Shown: positions 43,264 through 55,225, numbered from the stretch's first letter. The stretch is DNA of 64,000 nucleotides from Setophaga petechia (GCA_024362935.1 JANCRA010000114.1:868001-932000), one strand, 5' to 3'. A program made the numbers and translations. Notes: generated by a model not told the origin, from the letters alone.

Positions 43264-44491
43264 GACTCCTCTCTTTTACTTTGATCGAGCTTAAGCTCGC
43301 ATCAACTTGCAATTTGTATTGATTAAAAATTTCCTGAGCACTCTGGTAATCATGGTTATTTAACTTTGTTACTTTTCTTGGTTTCTTTAGGTTGGTTTGT
43401 ACAGATAATACTACTATTTTAATAAAACACAAAAATAAACATAGTAAAGAGAGTAATTTTACAAGTATACCTATAGTGAAAAGGTCTACTTTTTCCTATA
43501 CTTCTTTTTTGAAAATCTTTAGGTTGTCTTACTAACTGGAATCAGGTGTAGGAGTTTGTTTTTGAGTGTTTACACATGTTAATCTTCTCACTTCTTTTGA
43601 AATGTTTTTAATAATTGCATTCTTTATCTCCAATACTGCTTGGAGCTTGATAATTCTGTTTAACATAGGTACTGGGGTTTGAACTTGGCTTTTACAATTT
43701 TGGATCTTTTCAATTTCTATTGAACTTTGCTTCTTCGGTTTGGTTTCTTTAAAATTGTTGTATATAGGAACTCTTAAACTTGATCTAGTTTCTTTAGGTA
43801 ATAGGAAGAAAGCTGGTTTTACCACTCTAGCGGCATAGCTGCTAGACCAGTCTATTGACAATTCAGTGTATGCTGTAAGATCAGAGATCAAAACTAGGTA
43901 TTTAGAGTTGTCCTGAAATGTGTCATCAATTTCTGTTGGGCATTTTCTATATTTACACAGTTCTTTCATTTTCTGAACGGGGTTTACTTTTTTTTCAGTA
44001 CACTTATAAGCTTCATGTGCTTCATGGTGGGTACACTTGTCTCTTTTCTCAACAGATTCTAATTTATTTAGACTTCCTGGAATCCACCGAGTACCTAAAT
44101 TTTTTTCTGCTAAATACTTGTTATAAACTATTTTTCTTACTATTTTTACTATTTCTTTTCTTTTTACCAGATCTACTGAGCTTGCTTCAGCAGCATCATA
44201 TTCAAAGCACAACCAAGCTTCTCTTACAGGGCTTTCTCCCAGGAGTGACTGCCTAAAAGTGGCAGTATTCTGTGTTATCTAATTTATTCTATTTTTCTGA
44301 TAAAAGACCAATTGAGAGAGGTCAACACAATTAGGGTTAGGACTGATGTGGACTCTATGCAAGCAGCTCACTTCTTTCTCTTCATGGAGGGGTTGGTAGC
44401 ACTCACTGCACGGCTCTCCTGGGCTCCCCAGAGCACCACCAGCAATTAGAGCCATCATTACTACCCTTCCCAAGAGTCTGGTATGGGTCAT
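43256..44491 (-). pseudogene. env: Env-position gene of ERV1-like provirus, broken
   Basis: A single minus-strand frame of about 410 codons. It starts with an apparent signal peptide (VVMMALIAGGALG) and a Cys-rich start. The C-terminus has one hydrophobic segment (LLSLLCLFLCFIKIVVL) and a basic tail whose stop lies inside the LTR. In-frame stops lie at about 44279-44281, 43532-43534, 43529-43531 and one more near 43497. The frame is short for a gammaretroviral Env, and I do not see the usual CX6CC motif or a clear fusion peptide. It may be an internally deleted or unusual Env; the role is assigned by position. Confidence 0.6.
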
Positions 44492-44804
44492 CTTGCACAG
44501 CCTGCCTACCCGGCCTTGCCTCTTGGGGAATCTTACTGAGAAGAAGCTTCCAAGCTCTTTAGAGTCCCTTTTACCTGCTTCTCTGGCTAAGCCCCTCTTG
44601 GTCTGTTCCCTGCTAATTTTGATTTCTCCTAGGGGAGTGCTCTGCAGAGGATTAACTAGGAGTTTTTAAATTGGGGAAACTAGAATTGCTTATTTACCAT
44701 TTTAAACTTTCTACAAACTTATTTTACATACAGAACTGTCTTGAAACATTTTTAACATCTTAAGCTATGTTATAACTCCAATACCAATTATTTTCCCATA
44801 CCGT

Positions 44805-47800
44805 TCAGTCTTTTTGACTCTTCCTCCTGAGAGTCAACTTTAAATCTTTTGGTCCTTTTATTACAGTATACTGAGGTGAATTCACTTGTGATGTGGTTGA
44901 CTCTTGTCCAGTGCCCGGAGGTGAGAGTGGTGTGGTGTCTGGCCCAATGCCAGAGGGAGAAGCTGATGTCGTATCTGGTCCCGTACCTGGGGGTGAAACT
45001 GGCCCTTTTATTCTCGTAATGTGAGTCCAACCTTTTTCCCTGGTCCGCACAGCCGAATTAGTGATGAGGAGTACCTGAAAGGGGCCTTCAAATTTAGGCA
45101 TTAATGATCCTGCATTCCATGATTTTATCAAAACCCAATCTCCTGGGCTCATGTTATGAACCTTTGTGTCCAGAGGGGAAGTTTGGGGGAGGTATCCCTT
45201 TTTTCTAAGTCTTTCCAGAGTTCTTCCAATTACCTCTAAATACTTTCTTGTAGCTTCTTCCCCTTCTAGATAGTCTCCCGTGCTATATGGTGTTAACAGA
45301 AATGGCAGCCCAAACATCATTTCATAAGGTGAAATTCTTATGTCAGACCGAGGTCTTGTTCTGATGCGCAAAAGCGCTAGGGGTAAGCATTTTAGCCAAT
45401 TCATTTTTGTTTCTTCTATCAATTTAGTTAATACATTTTTGAGAGTTTTGTTCATCCGCTCTACTCTCCCAGAACTCTGGGGGTGCCACGGAGTATGTAA
45501 TTTCCATTTTATTCCTAATGCTTCAATTATATTTTGCAATGTTCGGGACACAAAATGTGGGCCTTGGTCTGAGTCTATAGTGTTCACCATTCCACATCTG
45601 GGGATAATGTTCTCTAGGATTATTTTTGCTACGACTTGAGCTGTTTCTTTTCTAGTTGGGAAGGCTTCTACCCAATGGGTGAGATGATCTACTATAACTA
45701 GGAGATATTTGTATCCTTGCACCGGGGGCATCTCAGTAAAATCTACCTGTATGCTTTGGAAAGGTCTTAAAGCCAATTCTCTCCCTCCAGGTGCTACTTT
45801 TCTCATTACTTTCTGGTTTACTTTTTGACAAATGACACACCCTCTTGTAATTGCTTTGGCTAGGCTATATACTCCTATGCATAGGTTATTTCTTAAGAAA
45901 TGGTCACATAGTCCTTGGACTCCCCAGTGAGTTAGTTTATGTAGTTCTGTTAGCACTGTCCGAGCCAGTGCTTCATTCAAAAACACCCGCCCATCTGAGG
46001 TTAACCACTCTCCTCTTTGCCCTTGGATTAATCTTAAATCTCTTATAGCCTGTAATTCTTTTTCACTATATACGGGTTCTTCTCCTCTTTCTCTTTCTTC
46101 AGGTAGCGTTCCTGCTTTAAAAATTTTTACTGGATCTCCTGGTTCTAAAGCTGCTTCCTTTGCTATCTGATCAGCCAGTCGGTTTCCTCTGACTTCAAGA
46201 CTGTCTCCTCTTTGGTGCCCTTTTATATGGACCACTGCTATTTCTATAGGTTTCTGCAGAGCTTCTAATACAGATCTAACCAGATTCTCATGGGCTAAGC
46301 TTTTTCCCTTTGAGCTTAAATACCCACGCTCTCCCCATATTTTCCCAAAAGTATGTACTATGCCAAATGCATATTTGGAGTCCGTATAAATGGTTCCCCG
46401 GTCCCCCTCCAGTAAGTCTAATCCCCTTTTCAGGGCATATACTTCACAACTTTGGGTTGACCAATCTGGGGATAGTTTCCCTTTTTCACTAATCTGTAAT
46501 GTTTCTCCATCTACAATGGCATAACCTGAAGCCCTTTTTCCATCTACTACTCTTGAAGAGCCATCTATAAATAAGATTCTTCCAGTTGCTAGAGGCTGAT
46601 CTTCTAAATCTTCTCTTATTTTTGTTTGGAGGTCAACCAATTCAAGGCAATCATGTTCTAAATTTTCTATAGGTTCTCCCATTAAAAATTGTGCTGGATT
46701 GAGGGCATTAGATGTGATAAATTCTAAGTCTTGTGTGTTCATTAGTCCTGGCATCAGTTAACCACTGCTGAGCCCTCTGTCTCAGTATTGCTGTAAGATC
46801 ATGGGGAGTATGCACTTTAATTTTTCCTTGTAAGGTCAGTTTTTGGGTTTCTTCTATCAGAACTGCAGTTGCTGCTACTGCTTGTATACACACTGGCCAG
46901 CCTCTAGCCACTGGATCTAACAATTTAGAAATATAAGCTACAGGTTTTCTGCAACCTCCCTACTCCTGAGTTAGTACACCATACGCTATACCTCCTTCCG
47001 CACTCACAAACAGGTCAAAGCTCTTCTTGGGGTCTGGTAGGCTTAGGACTGGGGCAGAAGACAATTTATCTTTTAGGTTCTCCAATTGTTGATCATCTTC
47101 AGCTGTCCAAATTAGGGGATCTGGAGCTACTAATTTACTGTACAAAAATTTTACACTCTGCGAATATTGATCTAACCATAACTTGCAATATCCGAACAGG
47201 CCCAGGAGTTTTCTCACATCCCTTTTTGTTTTTGGGGCTGGGAGAGCTAAAATACCTGAAATTCTGTCAGGGCTCAACTTCTTATACCCTCCCCCTATTA
47301 TGTGCCCCAGGTATGTTACTTCTGATTGCACAAATTGTAATTTTTCCTGGGAAACCTTTAGTCCTTTTTCCCCCAGAAAATTCAGAAGCTTAATGCTAGT
47401 TTTTCTGACCTGCTCCTTTCCCTTCCCTGACACCATCAGATCATCAACATACTGCAGGATCTGCACTTCTTCTTCAGGGATAAATTGTTCCAATAAACTT
47501 TCTAAAGCTTGTCCAAAGAGATTGGCGGATTCAGTGAACCCCTGTGGCAATCGGGTCCACCTCAGCTGTTGCCTCCTTTTTGTACTCGGGTCCTCCCATT
47601 CAAAGGCAAACCAATCTCTACACTCTATTGCCAGAGGACACGCCCAGAAAGCATCCTTCAAATCTATGTGAACAATCTACAGTGAACCAAGCATGTTCCC
47701 TTGGAATCCGACTTAGGAGACTATATGGATTTGGCACAACTGGATGTCTGGCAATGGTCCTTTTATTGACTTCCCTCAGATCTTGTACCAGCCTATATTT

Positions 47801-48433
47801 CCTTTCTGCTTTCTTGACTGCCAGTATAGGAGTATTATGTGGTGACATACAGGGTTCTAAGATTCCCTCTTGCAACAGTTGTTCAATAACTATGGCAAGC
47901 CCCTTCTTTCCCTCTAGGGAAAGCGGATACTGTTTAACCCGTATGGGTGAAGTATCATCTTGCATTTTTATTGTTATGGGTGGAATATCCAATAAGCCTC
48001 ACTTCCCCCCTTCAGCCCATACCTCGGGGTTTATCTCTGCAACATCGCCTTGGGATAACTTCATCACTTGTACTACCATCCTTCCCTCTCTTGGAACAAT
48101 CCCGACCCCCAAATGAACTTGCAGATCCCTTCCTAACAAACTTTTTTCTAGTTTAGGCAGATAAATAAAATTAGCTTCCCACTCTCTTGCGTTTCCAATA
48201 ATTTTTACATCTTCAATCACTGATGCTCTAAATGGTTTCCCTTCAGCACCTAAAACTTCACAGAATTTTTTCCCAATTTCCATACCTTACGGTATTTTGT
48301 TGAGACAGGACTTATCTGCTCCTGTATCAACTAAAAATTCAAATTCTTCATTTAGGGCTCCCACTTCAAAGTTTACCAAGGGCTCTTCTAGATGTTGCAT
48401 TGGGTCCCTTAAGGTGTAAAGCCCCTGACACCC
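44805..48433 (-). pseudogene. pol: Pol of ERV1-like provirus, broken
   Basis: Domains in order on the minus strand: protease with LVDTGADKSC, reverse transcriptase with YVDD (about 47440-47452), RNase H (FIDGSSRVVDG, YTDSKYAFG) and integrase. The integrase has HHCC elements (HKLTHWG, CVICQK) and the catalytic residues D (VDFTEMP), D (DSDQGPHF) and E (GRVERMN). It is interrupted by a stop just after the protease active site (about 48290-48292), a TGA at about 47999-48001, a frameshift with an apparent insertion of about 11 bp near 47670-47690, a TAG near 46957 and a frameshift near 46755. The RNase H-integrase part (44805-46754) remains open for 649 codons. Confidence 0.93.
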
Positions 48434-48436
48434 CTA
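48434..48436 (-). promoter_or_regulatory. gag-pol UAG readthrough position
   Basis: On the minus strand, GATGAT-TAG-GGGTGTCAGGGG separates gag from pol in one frame. Murine leukaemia-type viruses suppress a UAG in a closely similar context (UAG GG, then a pseudoknot). The arrangement is conserved here although the genes are dead. Confidence 0.8.
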
Positions 48437-50205
48437 ATCATCACCTCTAAGAACTCTTTCTAAGTTATCTTGTTCCCTGGCTATTGCCACATCGAGACTG
48501 AGCTTTTTACAAAACCTCCTGATGTGTCCTGCTTCTTCACAATAATAGCAGCGCTTTTCACTCATAGAGGTTTGAGGTCTCCATTTTTCTTGTACTTGAC
48601 TGCCTAAGAGGCCTATCTTTGCCTCTTCCTGGCGGTGGACTCACCCACCCCACACTTTCTTTTACTACCTTGGATCGTGGTATAGAATTGCTTGCTCCCC
48701 CGCTTTCTCTAGCCACAGCAACCATGATTCTAGCTTTGGCCTTTGCCTTTTCTTCGTCCCTCCTTAAATACACCTTCAATGCCTCCCTTAATAACTCATT
48801 AATGTCCTTGTTTTGCCATTCTTCAATCTTTTCCAGTTTCCTCCGTATATCTGGCCAAGATTTGGTAACAAATTGGACTTTCAGTAGCATTTGACCTTCT
48901 GTGGTGTCTGGGTCTATTCTAGAGTATAACTGGAAGTTCCGCTTTAGGCGATTAAGCCAAGCAGCAGGAGTTTCATCCTTTTCTTGTGTACCCTCAAATG
49001 CCAATTTGGTATTAGTTCCTTTGGGAACTGACTCTTTGATCCCCCGAATCATTAAAGATCTATATTCCATCATGGCCTTCCTCCCCTCCTCCTGATTAGG
49101 GTTCCAGTTGGGATCTGTTAGGGGCAATTTTTGTTCACCGGATTGCACCTGGGGTCCTGGACGGTTATCTCTCTCCCAAAGTCTTATGCCAGCCGCCCTA
49201 ATCATCTGTACCTCTTCTGAGGAGAATAATATATTTAAAATAGAATTCATCTCCCCCCAAGTGTAGATATTTGGACCTAAGAATTGATCCACTTGGTTGG
49301 CTATGCCCACTGGGTCCTCAACTAAATGTCCCAACTTTCTTAAATCCCCTCACTTCAGAAGCTGTTAGAGGAGCATTCACAAAGCCAACACCTCCTACTG
49401 CTCCTCCCATAGGAACTTCTCTGAGGGGAAAAAGTCTCTCTGCCTTAGAGGTCTTGGATCTAGTACCACAGTAAGGCCCATCTTCAGATGCCAAACTAGT
49501 TTGAGGGATATTCGGGTTACCCTGAACTTTCTGCAGATCAGCAGGTGTACCGGACAAGGAGGCATTTGTATCCCAACTAGGAGGAGGTAAAGGGACAGCG
49601 ATAGCAGGGGGAAAAGAGTTATTAGGCGGAGTTAGAGAAGGGGTGGAGAATGCAGCAGGTGGAGTAGTCACTTGTGGTGTTGCAGAAGGAGTAGAAGGAG
49701 GAATTTGAGGGGGCGGTAATGGGATGGCAGCCGGGGGAAGAACCGGGCCTGCAATTGGAGGTGCCTGAGCAAGAGGATTGTAAGGTGGAGGGGCAGCAGG
49801 AGGCAAATAATCTAGGGGGTCCCATCTTTTACCAATTCCAGCCTCCCCTCCTTCATTCCCATCTTTTTTCTTCTGCACTTTACAAATTCATACTTCTTTG
49901 TCTTCAATAGCACTCTTTAACCAGCAATCTACATACAGTAATTGCTCAGGATCAGTATCTCCTCGAGCTGTCAGATAATTACTCAGTTGCTGACATATCC
50001 ACTTGTCTCTTGTCCCACACCAAGGCCATCCTCCTTGCATTTCTAATTCTGGCCAGACTTCTACACAGTAGTGGATCATCTTTATCTTATCTAATCCCTT
50101 TGTGTCCTCTATCAAATCCCATTTTTCTAACAGTTCCCCTAAGGGGCTACCGAGAGGTATATTCCTTAGTCTCTTGCCTGTTTTTTTACTATTACACCCT
50201 CCCAT
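48437..50205 (-). pseudogene. gag: Gag of ERV1-like provirus, broken
   Basis: Starts with MGGCNSKK at 50205, a myristoylation-type N-terminus of matrix. A P-rich p12-like part follows (49340-49860), then a gammaretroviral capsid (48630-49334, with PDIRRKLEKIEEW) and a single zinc knuckle CYYCEEAGHIRRFC near 48515-48556. Breaks are a TGA at the matrix end (49888-49890), a frameshift near 49335 between p12 and capsid, and a frameshift near 48615-48630 before the knuckle. Confidence 0.9.
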
Positions 50206-50931
50206 CTCTTCAGATCTCAAAGGTGTCTCTACTGACAGGTAATCTCAAAAAATTTAGCTGCCTGAAGCTCAGGACTTTATACTGTAAACACTGCCTGATG
50301 TATAGTGTGCCTAACCTTCCAACACCGTATCAGGACTTAAAAACAAATCCCCAGCCTACCGAGCCTTCGCTGGGATTTGTGCCTGGCCTCCTGCGCCAGG
50401 ACTTAATATGCAACAAATCCCCAGCCTACCGAGCCTTCGCTGGGATTTGTGCCTGGCCTCCTGCGCCAGGACTTAATATACCTGCAGGGCTTGTGAGGTT
50501 GCCCGAATCCTTCGCGGGACTTTCGGGACTTACAATCTGCCTGACATCCTTCGTCAGAACCTTTGGGATGCGTGCCACTCATACACTATTTCCTCCGCAC
50601 GCCGGGAGGGGGGGGTGCCCTCTTTCCCCCTTAGGAGACGACTCACTCACGCCAATTCCACACGCTTCCCCCTGTTCCCGGCTGGCCCCTTCGCAGGAGT
50701 CCAGAAACGCGGTACTGAGGGGTCCACAATCGCTTCGGAAGTCCGAGCTGCCGGCCTCCGTCTCACTCACACAACACTCACTCGTCTCCCTCGCCCGTCA
50801 CCGGATAGTTCTCACCAATCCGGTGCTCCTCTGCGTCACTCGTCCTGAGCCGATCTTCTTCTCTGGTCCTGATTGCCAGCTATCCTCGAGGTCCAAGATG
50901 GCCGGTCCTGGTGTCCTCTGCAGGCGTGGCG
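50206..50931 (-). promoter_or_regulatory. Leader of ERV1-like provirus with duplicated hairpins
   Basis: The 5' untranslated leader. A 70-bp unit is tandemly duplicated (units start near 50344 and 50414). Each unit holds two inverted repeats: AAATCCC-AGC with GCTGGGATTT, and CCTGG with CCAGG. A third, diverged unit-like stretch follows at 50480-50560. Position and shape fit a retroviral packaging or dimerisation region; function is inferred. Confidence 0.6.
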
Positions 50932-50949
50932 ATCCCGGACGAGCCCCCA
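50932..50949 (-). other. Primer binding site, tRNA-Pro
   Basis: On the minus strand TGGGGGCTCGTCCGGGAT, the tRNA-Pro site used by murine leukaemia-type viruses. It begins two bases after the 5' LTR end. Confidence 0.95.
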
Positions 50950-50951
50950 AC

Positions 50952-51603
50952 TGAAATAAAACTCAACAGGGCAGGAGTTTTATTTCTCCTTTTAACGCCT
51001 TTATTAAAGAGATCAGCTCAGGATTAGGAAGTTTGACGAGGCGGCCGTCTCCGTCTTCTTCCCAGCGTGGCTCAGAGGAGGAGGATGTGCAGCTTTGTCC
51101 ACTAAGGGGCAGAGCCAGGGGTCCAATCCTCACAGGAACGTCTAGGGCGGGACCCCGGTATTTCTCGCTTTTCCCTGCTTCCCAGCTCCAGGTCCCGGTC
51201 CCAGGCAGCTTCTCTAGTCAGGGCGAGGGGGCACTAAGGTCTCTCAACATCTCTGCAGGTCCAGCACTCCACTCCCCACATCCACGAATCATTCTAATTC
51301 TTCAATTTTGTATTTGGCTCGTTGGTTTTGGGGTTTTTATAAGTTCAATACGTCCCATGGTGCAGTGGGTTTCTCAAAATCTACATATTGTAATTCTTTT
51401 CTCCTCCCCAGCAACACAAAAGTAGGGCTTTCTACCTGCCCTGGCTAGGTCGTTAAGTGATACAAAGAGAACTATCAACTCTAACGACTTATAGTTAACA
51501 TAACAAGTAACCCTGGCCAGCAGTTCGGCCTCGGCAGCTCTGGTTTAACAAAATTCAGTTTTTTTCCACTGATATTAAACTAAACAAAACTCAGTTCATA
51601 ACA
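50952..51603 (-). repeat. 5' LTR of ERV1-like provirus
   Basis: 652 bp. It lacks some sequence present in the 3' LTR around 43020-43070 and 43200-43230. Its TATA region reads TACAAAAT instead of TATAAAAT on the minus strand, so its promoter is probably weakened. Confidence 0.9.
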
Positions 51604-52110
51604 GCTATCAGACAGTTCTGCACTGCCCTTGCGCCTCCCCAATTTGGAGGCTGTCAGGGGTCTGTGATGAGGGATTCCAAGATCTTCTTCACATCTGAAC
51701 TTTTCAACTTTGTCTTCGGATCACACACAGTTACAGCGTTCCTTGGTCTGGATAATCTAAATTATTTGTTTTGTGGGTAACTGGCTTTGCACCTGCCCAT
51801 TTCTCATTAGTGCTATGTTTACCTATCTCTAAAGCTATCCACCTGGCAAGTTGTTTTTTCTTCTTTTTTTGTCTATTCAGCATTAAGCAACCAGTTAACC
51901 ATACGGTAGCCATTGCATTGTATAGAAAGTTATTTAGATCAAGTTATACAGGTATAAAATATATATTTCAAGTTATATAGGTATAAAAAGCTATGATTCA
52001 GGTTATCTAGGTATCATGTTATATTGATATATAAAAAGCCACGACTTAGGTTATATTGATAGCAGGTCATATAGCTATATCAGGTTATATTGATATCTTA
52101 TAACTAAAGC
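51604..52110. other. No gene recognised; AT-rich tandem blocks at 51925-52110
   Basis: A 60-codon frame on the minus strand (51731-51913) is K-rich and unrecognised. From 51925 the sequence repeats AGGTTATATTGATA- and CAAGTTATATAGG-like blocks of about 35-45 bp. Confidence 0.45.
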
Positions 52111-52139
52111 TGTATCAGCACCTTGTAACTTTGATCCAA

Positions 52140-53340
52140 GTTCTGTCGGCAGCAGGGCTCTTCCCAGAGGCCTGGAGATGTTGGAGCGGGGACTGCAGAC
52201 ATGGGTGAGGGATCCCAAGAGTGGGATTTTGGGGCCAGGATCCGTGGGGATGGGAATGTCCCGCTCCCTTGCTGGGGCAGGGTCACACCTGAGCCAGGTG
52301 TGCAGGGCAGGACCTTGCCCTGACCCCAAGCACTGTCCCAGCTGCAGGATCTGCTTCCCATTGGCCTCTTCCTGCTGCAGCCCCGAGCCCAGCCTGGTGC
52401 TGGGCAAAGGGGCTGGGCCGGGGTCATCTCCTGGTGGGGGCTGTGCACCCCCTCTGCCCCCTCCCCAAATTCCCTCTGGGGGAGCAGGAGCTGGGACAGG
52501 AGCCCTGAGGGGAGGGACAAGGGGGTGACACCAACATGGGGGGGTCACACACAGCCCCTGGGGACCCCTCCCACTCCCAAGGTTCCAGAAAGACAAACCC
52601 CTACATGGAGCCCCTGTCCCCTGGCAGCACCCTGCGGGCAGGGTCTGGTGGCAGCTCTGGGGGTCTGGGGGATCTGCCCTAAAACCCCCTCCCAGCCCCA
52701 CAGCCACTCCCAGCCCCCTCAAACCACCCCACAGATCCTGGCCACCCACCCGTCCAAACCACTCGGTGCCATAGAAATGGCCCCAAGATCCATCAAAACT
52801 CTTTCCCACCTGTCCCAAGACCCATCCAAACTCTCTCCAAGCCACGCAGCCCTTCCACAACTCCCAAAATTCTCCCACAGACCCCTTGAAAGGCCTCTAA
52901 ACCCCCTCTCAGCACCACAAATGCCACCAAGAGCCACTAAAACCCCTTCCAATCCCCTCGATCCCTTCCCAGGCCCCATGGCACTGACCAGGAGAAGTTT
53001 GTGGACAGGAACATTCACAGCTGGGAGCAGTTCAGGCACTTCAGCAGCATTTTAGGCACTTCCATCCCTTTGGGCTCTTCCCAGAGGCCTCAAGATGTTG
53101 GAAGGGGGACTGCAGAGAGGGATGAGGGATCCCAGGAGTGGGATTTTGGGAACAGGATGAGGAGCTGTGTGAGCCACTTGCTGGGGTGTTGGTCTGGGGG
53201 CCCCCCTGGTGGTCCCAAGGCCCCAGGCTGCAGAGCTGTCACCACCTCCTACTTGGGGTGGTGGCTCTGGTGGAACCTCTGTTCCTTGGGGCTCCTCCTG
53301 CAGCCAGAGAACTCGTAGGGACCCTCCTCCAGGTGGGTCC
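52140..53340. repeat. G/C-rich stretch with a 918-bp spaced direct repeat
   Basis: A segment of about 130 bp at 52156-52290 (GGCTCTTCCCAGAGGCCT, GGGATCCCAAGAGTGGGATT) recurs at 53074-53200. Between them is C-rich sequence with short CCATCCAAAC and CCCCAAG repeats (52690-52960). A 176-codon frame at 52525-53055 is P/S/T-rich with no domain; I do not call it a gene. Confidence 0.45.
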
Positions 53341-53374
53341 TCCAGGAGCTCCATGAGCTTTGGGCTCCTACTGG

Positions 53375-53755
53375 AAGTGACTGGGCTCTCCTGGGATCAT
53401 ATGGAGATCATACTGGGAGTGACTGGGAATGACTCCAAGCATGCTGAGGGCAACTGGGATATATTGGGAGTGTCTGTAACCCTATTGCAGGTGATGGGGA
53501 CCCCACTGGAAGCAACAGGGACCATGCTGGGGACAGCTGGGACTATGCTGGAGGCAACAGAGAGCAAGTGGCAGTGAGTGGGTCTACACTGAGGGCAATG
53601 GGCATGACTGGGACTCTGATGGAAGGGGCTGGCATCATATGGGGAGTGACTGGGACTATACTAGAGGCCACTGGTATCATCCTGGGAGCAACAGGGAGCA
53701 ATTGGAACCATGCTGGGGGTTACTGGGATCATACTGGGAGTGACTGGGCTCTGGG
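53375..53755 (+). repeat. About 30-bp minisatellite (ACTGGGA-type)
   Basis: Degenerate units on CATACTGGGAGTGACTGGGA and GGAGGCAACAGGGA blocks. Related in style to the CCAGT arrays in the palindrome. Confidence 0.7.
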
Positions 53756-53924
53756 AAGCACAGGATGGTGAGGAGCAGGAGGACAACTCCCGTCCCAGCC
53801 CCACAAATACCCCTATTCCCACGGACCGCCCCCAGCCCGTGGCTCCCCTTACTCAGCCCTCCTCTGAGTGTACTGGACTTGAAGCATCTCCAGGCCAGCA
53901 GGGAATGTGCTTGTACCCTTCAAA

Positions 53925-54075
53925 AGTTTTAAGCTTGCTTTTACCATCCTGATCCTATCTCACAGCAGGAAAAGAGTAAATCATTTTAGAGAGTACATGG
54001 ACATTGGGCAAGCAAAAAACCCACCAGATTTATTGGGGTGTTGGCCAGGAAATCTCAAATTGGTGAATCAAAATT
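53925..54075 (+). mobile_element. LTR tail fragment
   Basis: Matches the tail at 28845-28990 (CTTACC/GCTTTTACC, CCTATCTCACAGCAG, AAATCTCAAATTG). Only this end is present. Confidence 0.5.
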
Positions 54076-54084
54076 ACAAAATGC

Positions 54085-54600
54085 CCCGCGTGGAACCAAG
54101 GGTCCCTGGGGACACTGCAGGATCTTGTGTCACCAAGGCTCCATTGTGACACTGCAGCACCAGGGAATTCCTTGTGGCACTCTGAGGCCTCCTGGAACCA
54201 AGAGGCCACTGTGACCCTGCAGGACCTTGTGGAACCATGCAGAGCATTGTGACAGAGCAGGACCTGGTGTCATGATGGAGCCATTGTGACACTGCAGGGC
54301 CCCATGGAACCAAGGGGCCAGTGCTGCTCCTCAGGGACTCCTGGAATGAAGGAAACATGTTTGACACCGTGGTGGCCCTTGGGACCAAGAGGCCATTGTG
54401 ACACTGTGGAAGCAAGGAGAGCATTGCTGCACTGCCAGACCTCATGGAACAAAGGATCCATTGTGACACTGCAGGGCCCAAGGGTCCCAGGGACTTTGTG
54501 ACACCAAGGGGTCCCATGGAACCAAAGGGACATTGCGATGCTGGGAGTCCTCATGGAATCATGGAGACCATTGGGACACTCGGGGGTCTCACGGAACCAT
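54085..54600 (-). repeat. 37-bp minisatellite, at edge of OR duplication copy 2
   Basis: About 14 units. It abuts the CR1 fragment at 54605 that ends the inverted duplication, so the duplication boundary coincides with this array. Confidence 0.8.
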
Positions 54601-54604
54601 GGTG

Positions 54605-55225
54605 ACACCGATTTGTCTGGGAGTGTTGATCTGCTGGAGGGTAGGAATGTTCCACACAGGGCCTTGGACAGGCTGGATCCAGGGCCCAAATCCAACACGG
54701 TGAGGTTTAACAAGTCCCAGTGCTGGGTTCTGCACTTTGGCCACAACAACCCCTGCAGCACTACAGGCTGGGGACAGAGGGGCTGGAGAGCAGCCAGGCA
54801 GAAAGGGACCTGGGGGCACTGATGGACAGCAGGCTGGACATGAGGCAGCAGTGTGCCCAGGTGGGCAAGAAGGCCAATGGCTCCTGGCCTGGATCAGGAA
54901 TGGTGTGGCCAGCAGGAGCAGGGCAGTGATTCTTCCCCTGTGTTCAGCACTGGTTGCGCAGCACCTTGAGTGCTGTGTCCAGTTCTGGGCCCCCCAATTT
55001 AGGAAGGACATGGAGGGGCTGGAGCGTGTCCAGAGAAGGGCAACAAGGCTGGGGAGGGGTCTGGAACACGAGTCCTGTGAGGAGCTGCTGAGGGAGCTGG
55101 GGTCGTTTATCCTGGAGAAGAGCAGGCTCAGGGGAGAGAAGGCAATATCAGGCACAGGTTGGACTTGATGATCTCCAAGGTCTTTTCCAACCTTGCTGAT
55201 TCTGGGATTCTCTGAAACCACCCTT
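54605..55225 (+). mobile_element. CR1 LINE 3' fragment, plus strand
   Basis: Encodes the end of CR1 ORF2 with frame changes ([13 protein letters not shown], then [20 protein letters not shown], then [12 protein letters not shown] and [11 protein letters not shown]). It ends with TTGGACTTGATGATCTCCAAGG and TTCTGGGATTCTCT. It extends about 160 bp further 5' than the mirrored copy at 33780-34235. Confidence 0.88.

Larger units (their letters stand above)
42581..51603 (-). mobile_element. Old ERV1/gammaretrovirus-like provirus, minus strand
   Basis: Complete layout in reverse: 5' LTR 50952-51603, tRNA-Pro primer site, leader, gag, pol, env, polypurine tract and 3' LTR 42581-43263. Gammaretroviral features are the primer type, single zinc knuckle, UAG between gag and pol, and RNase H-integrase type. 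LTRs differ by about 5-6% over the best aligned part plus indels, so it is much older than the ERVK-like copy. All three genes carry stops or frameshifts. Flanks (AACC on the left, GCTA on the right) show no target duplication, hinting at recombination or decay. Confidence 0.93.

Noticed and set aside
52525..53055. A 176-codon P/S/T-rich frame, considered as a gene or MHC-like fragment
   Set aside because: No signature residues of any family are present; short internal repeats account for it.
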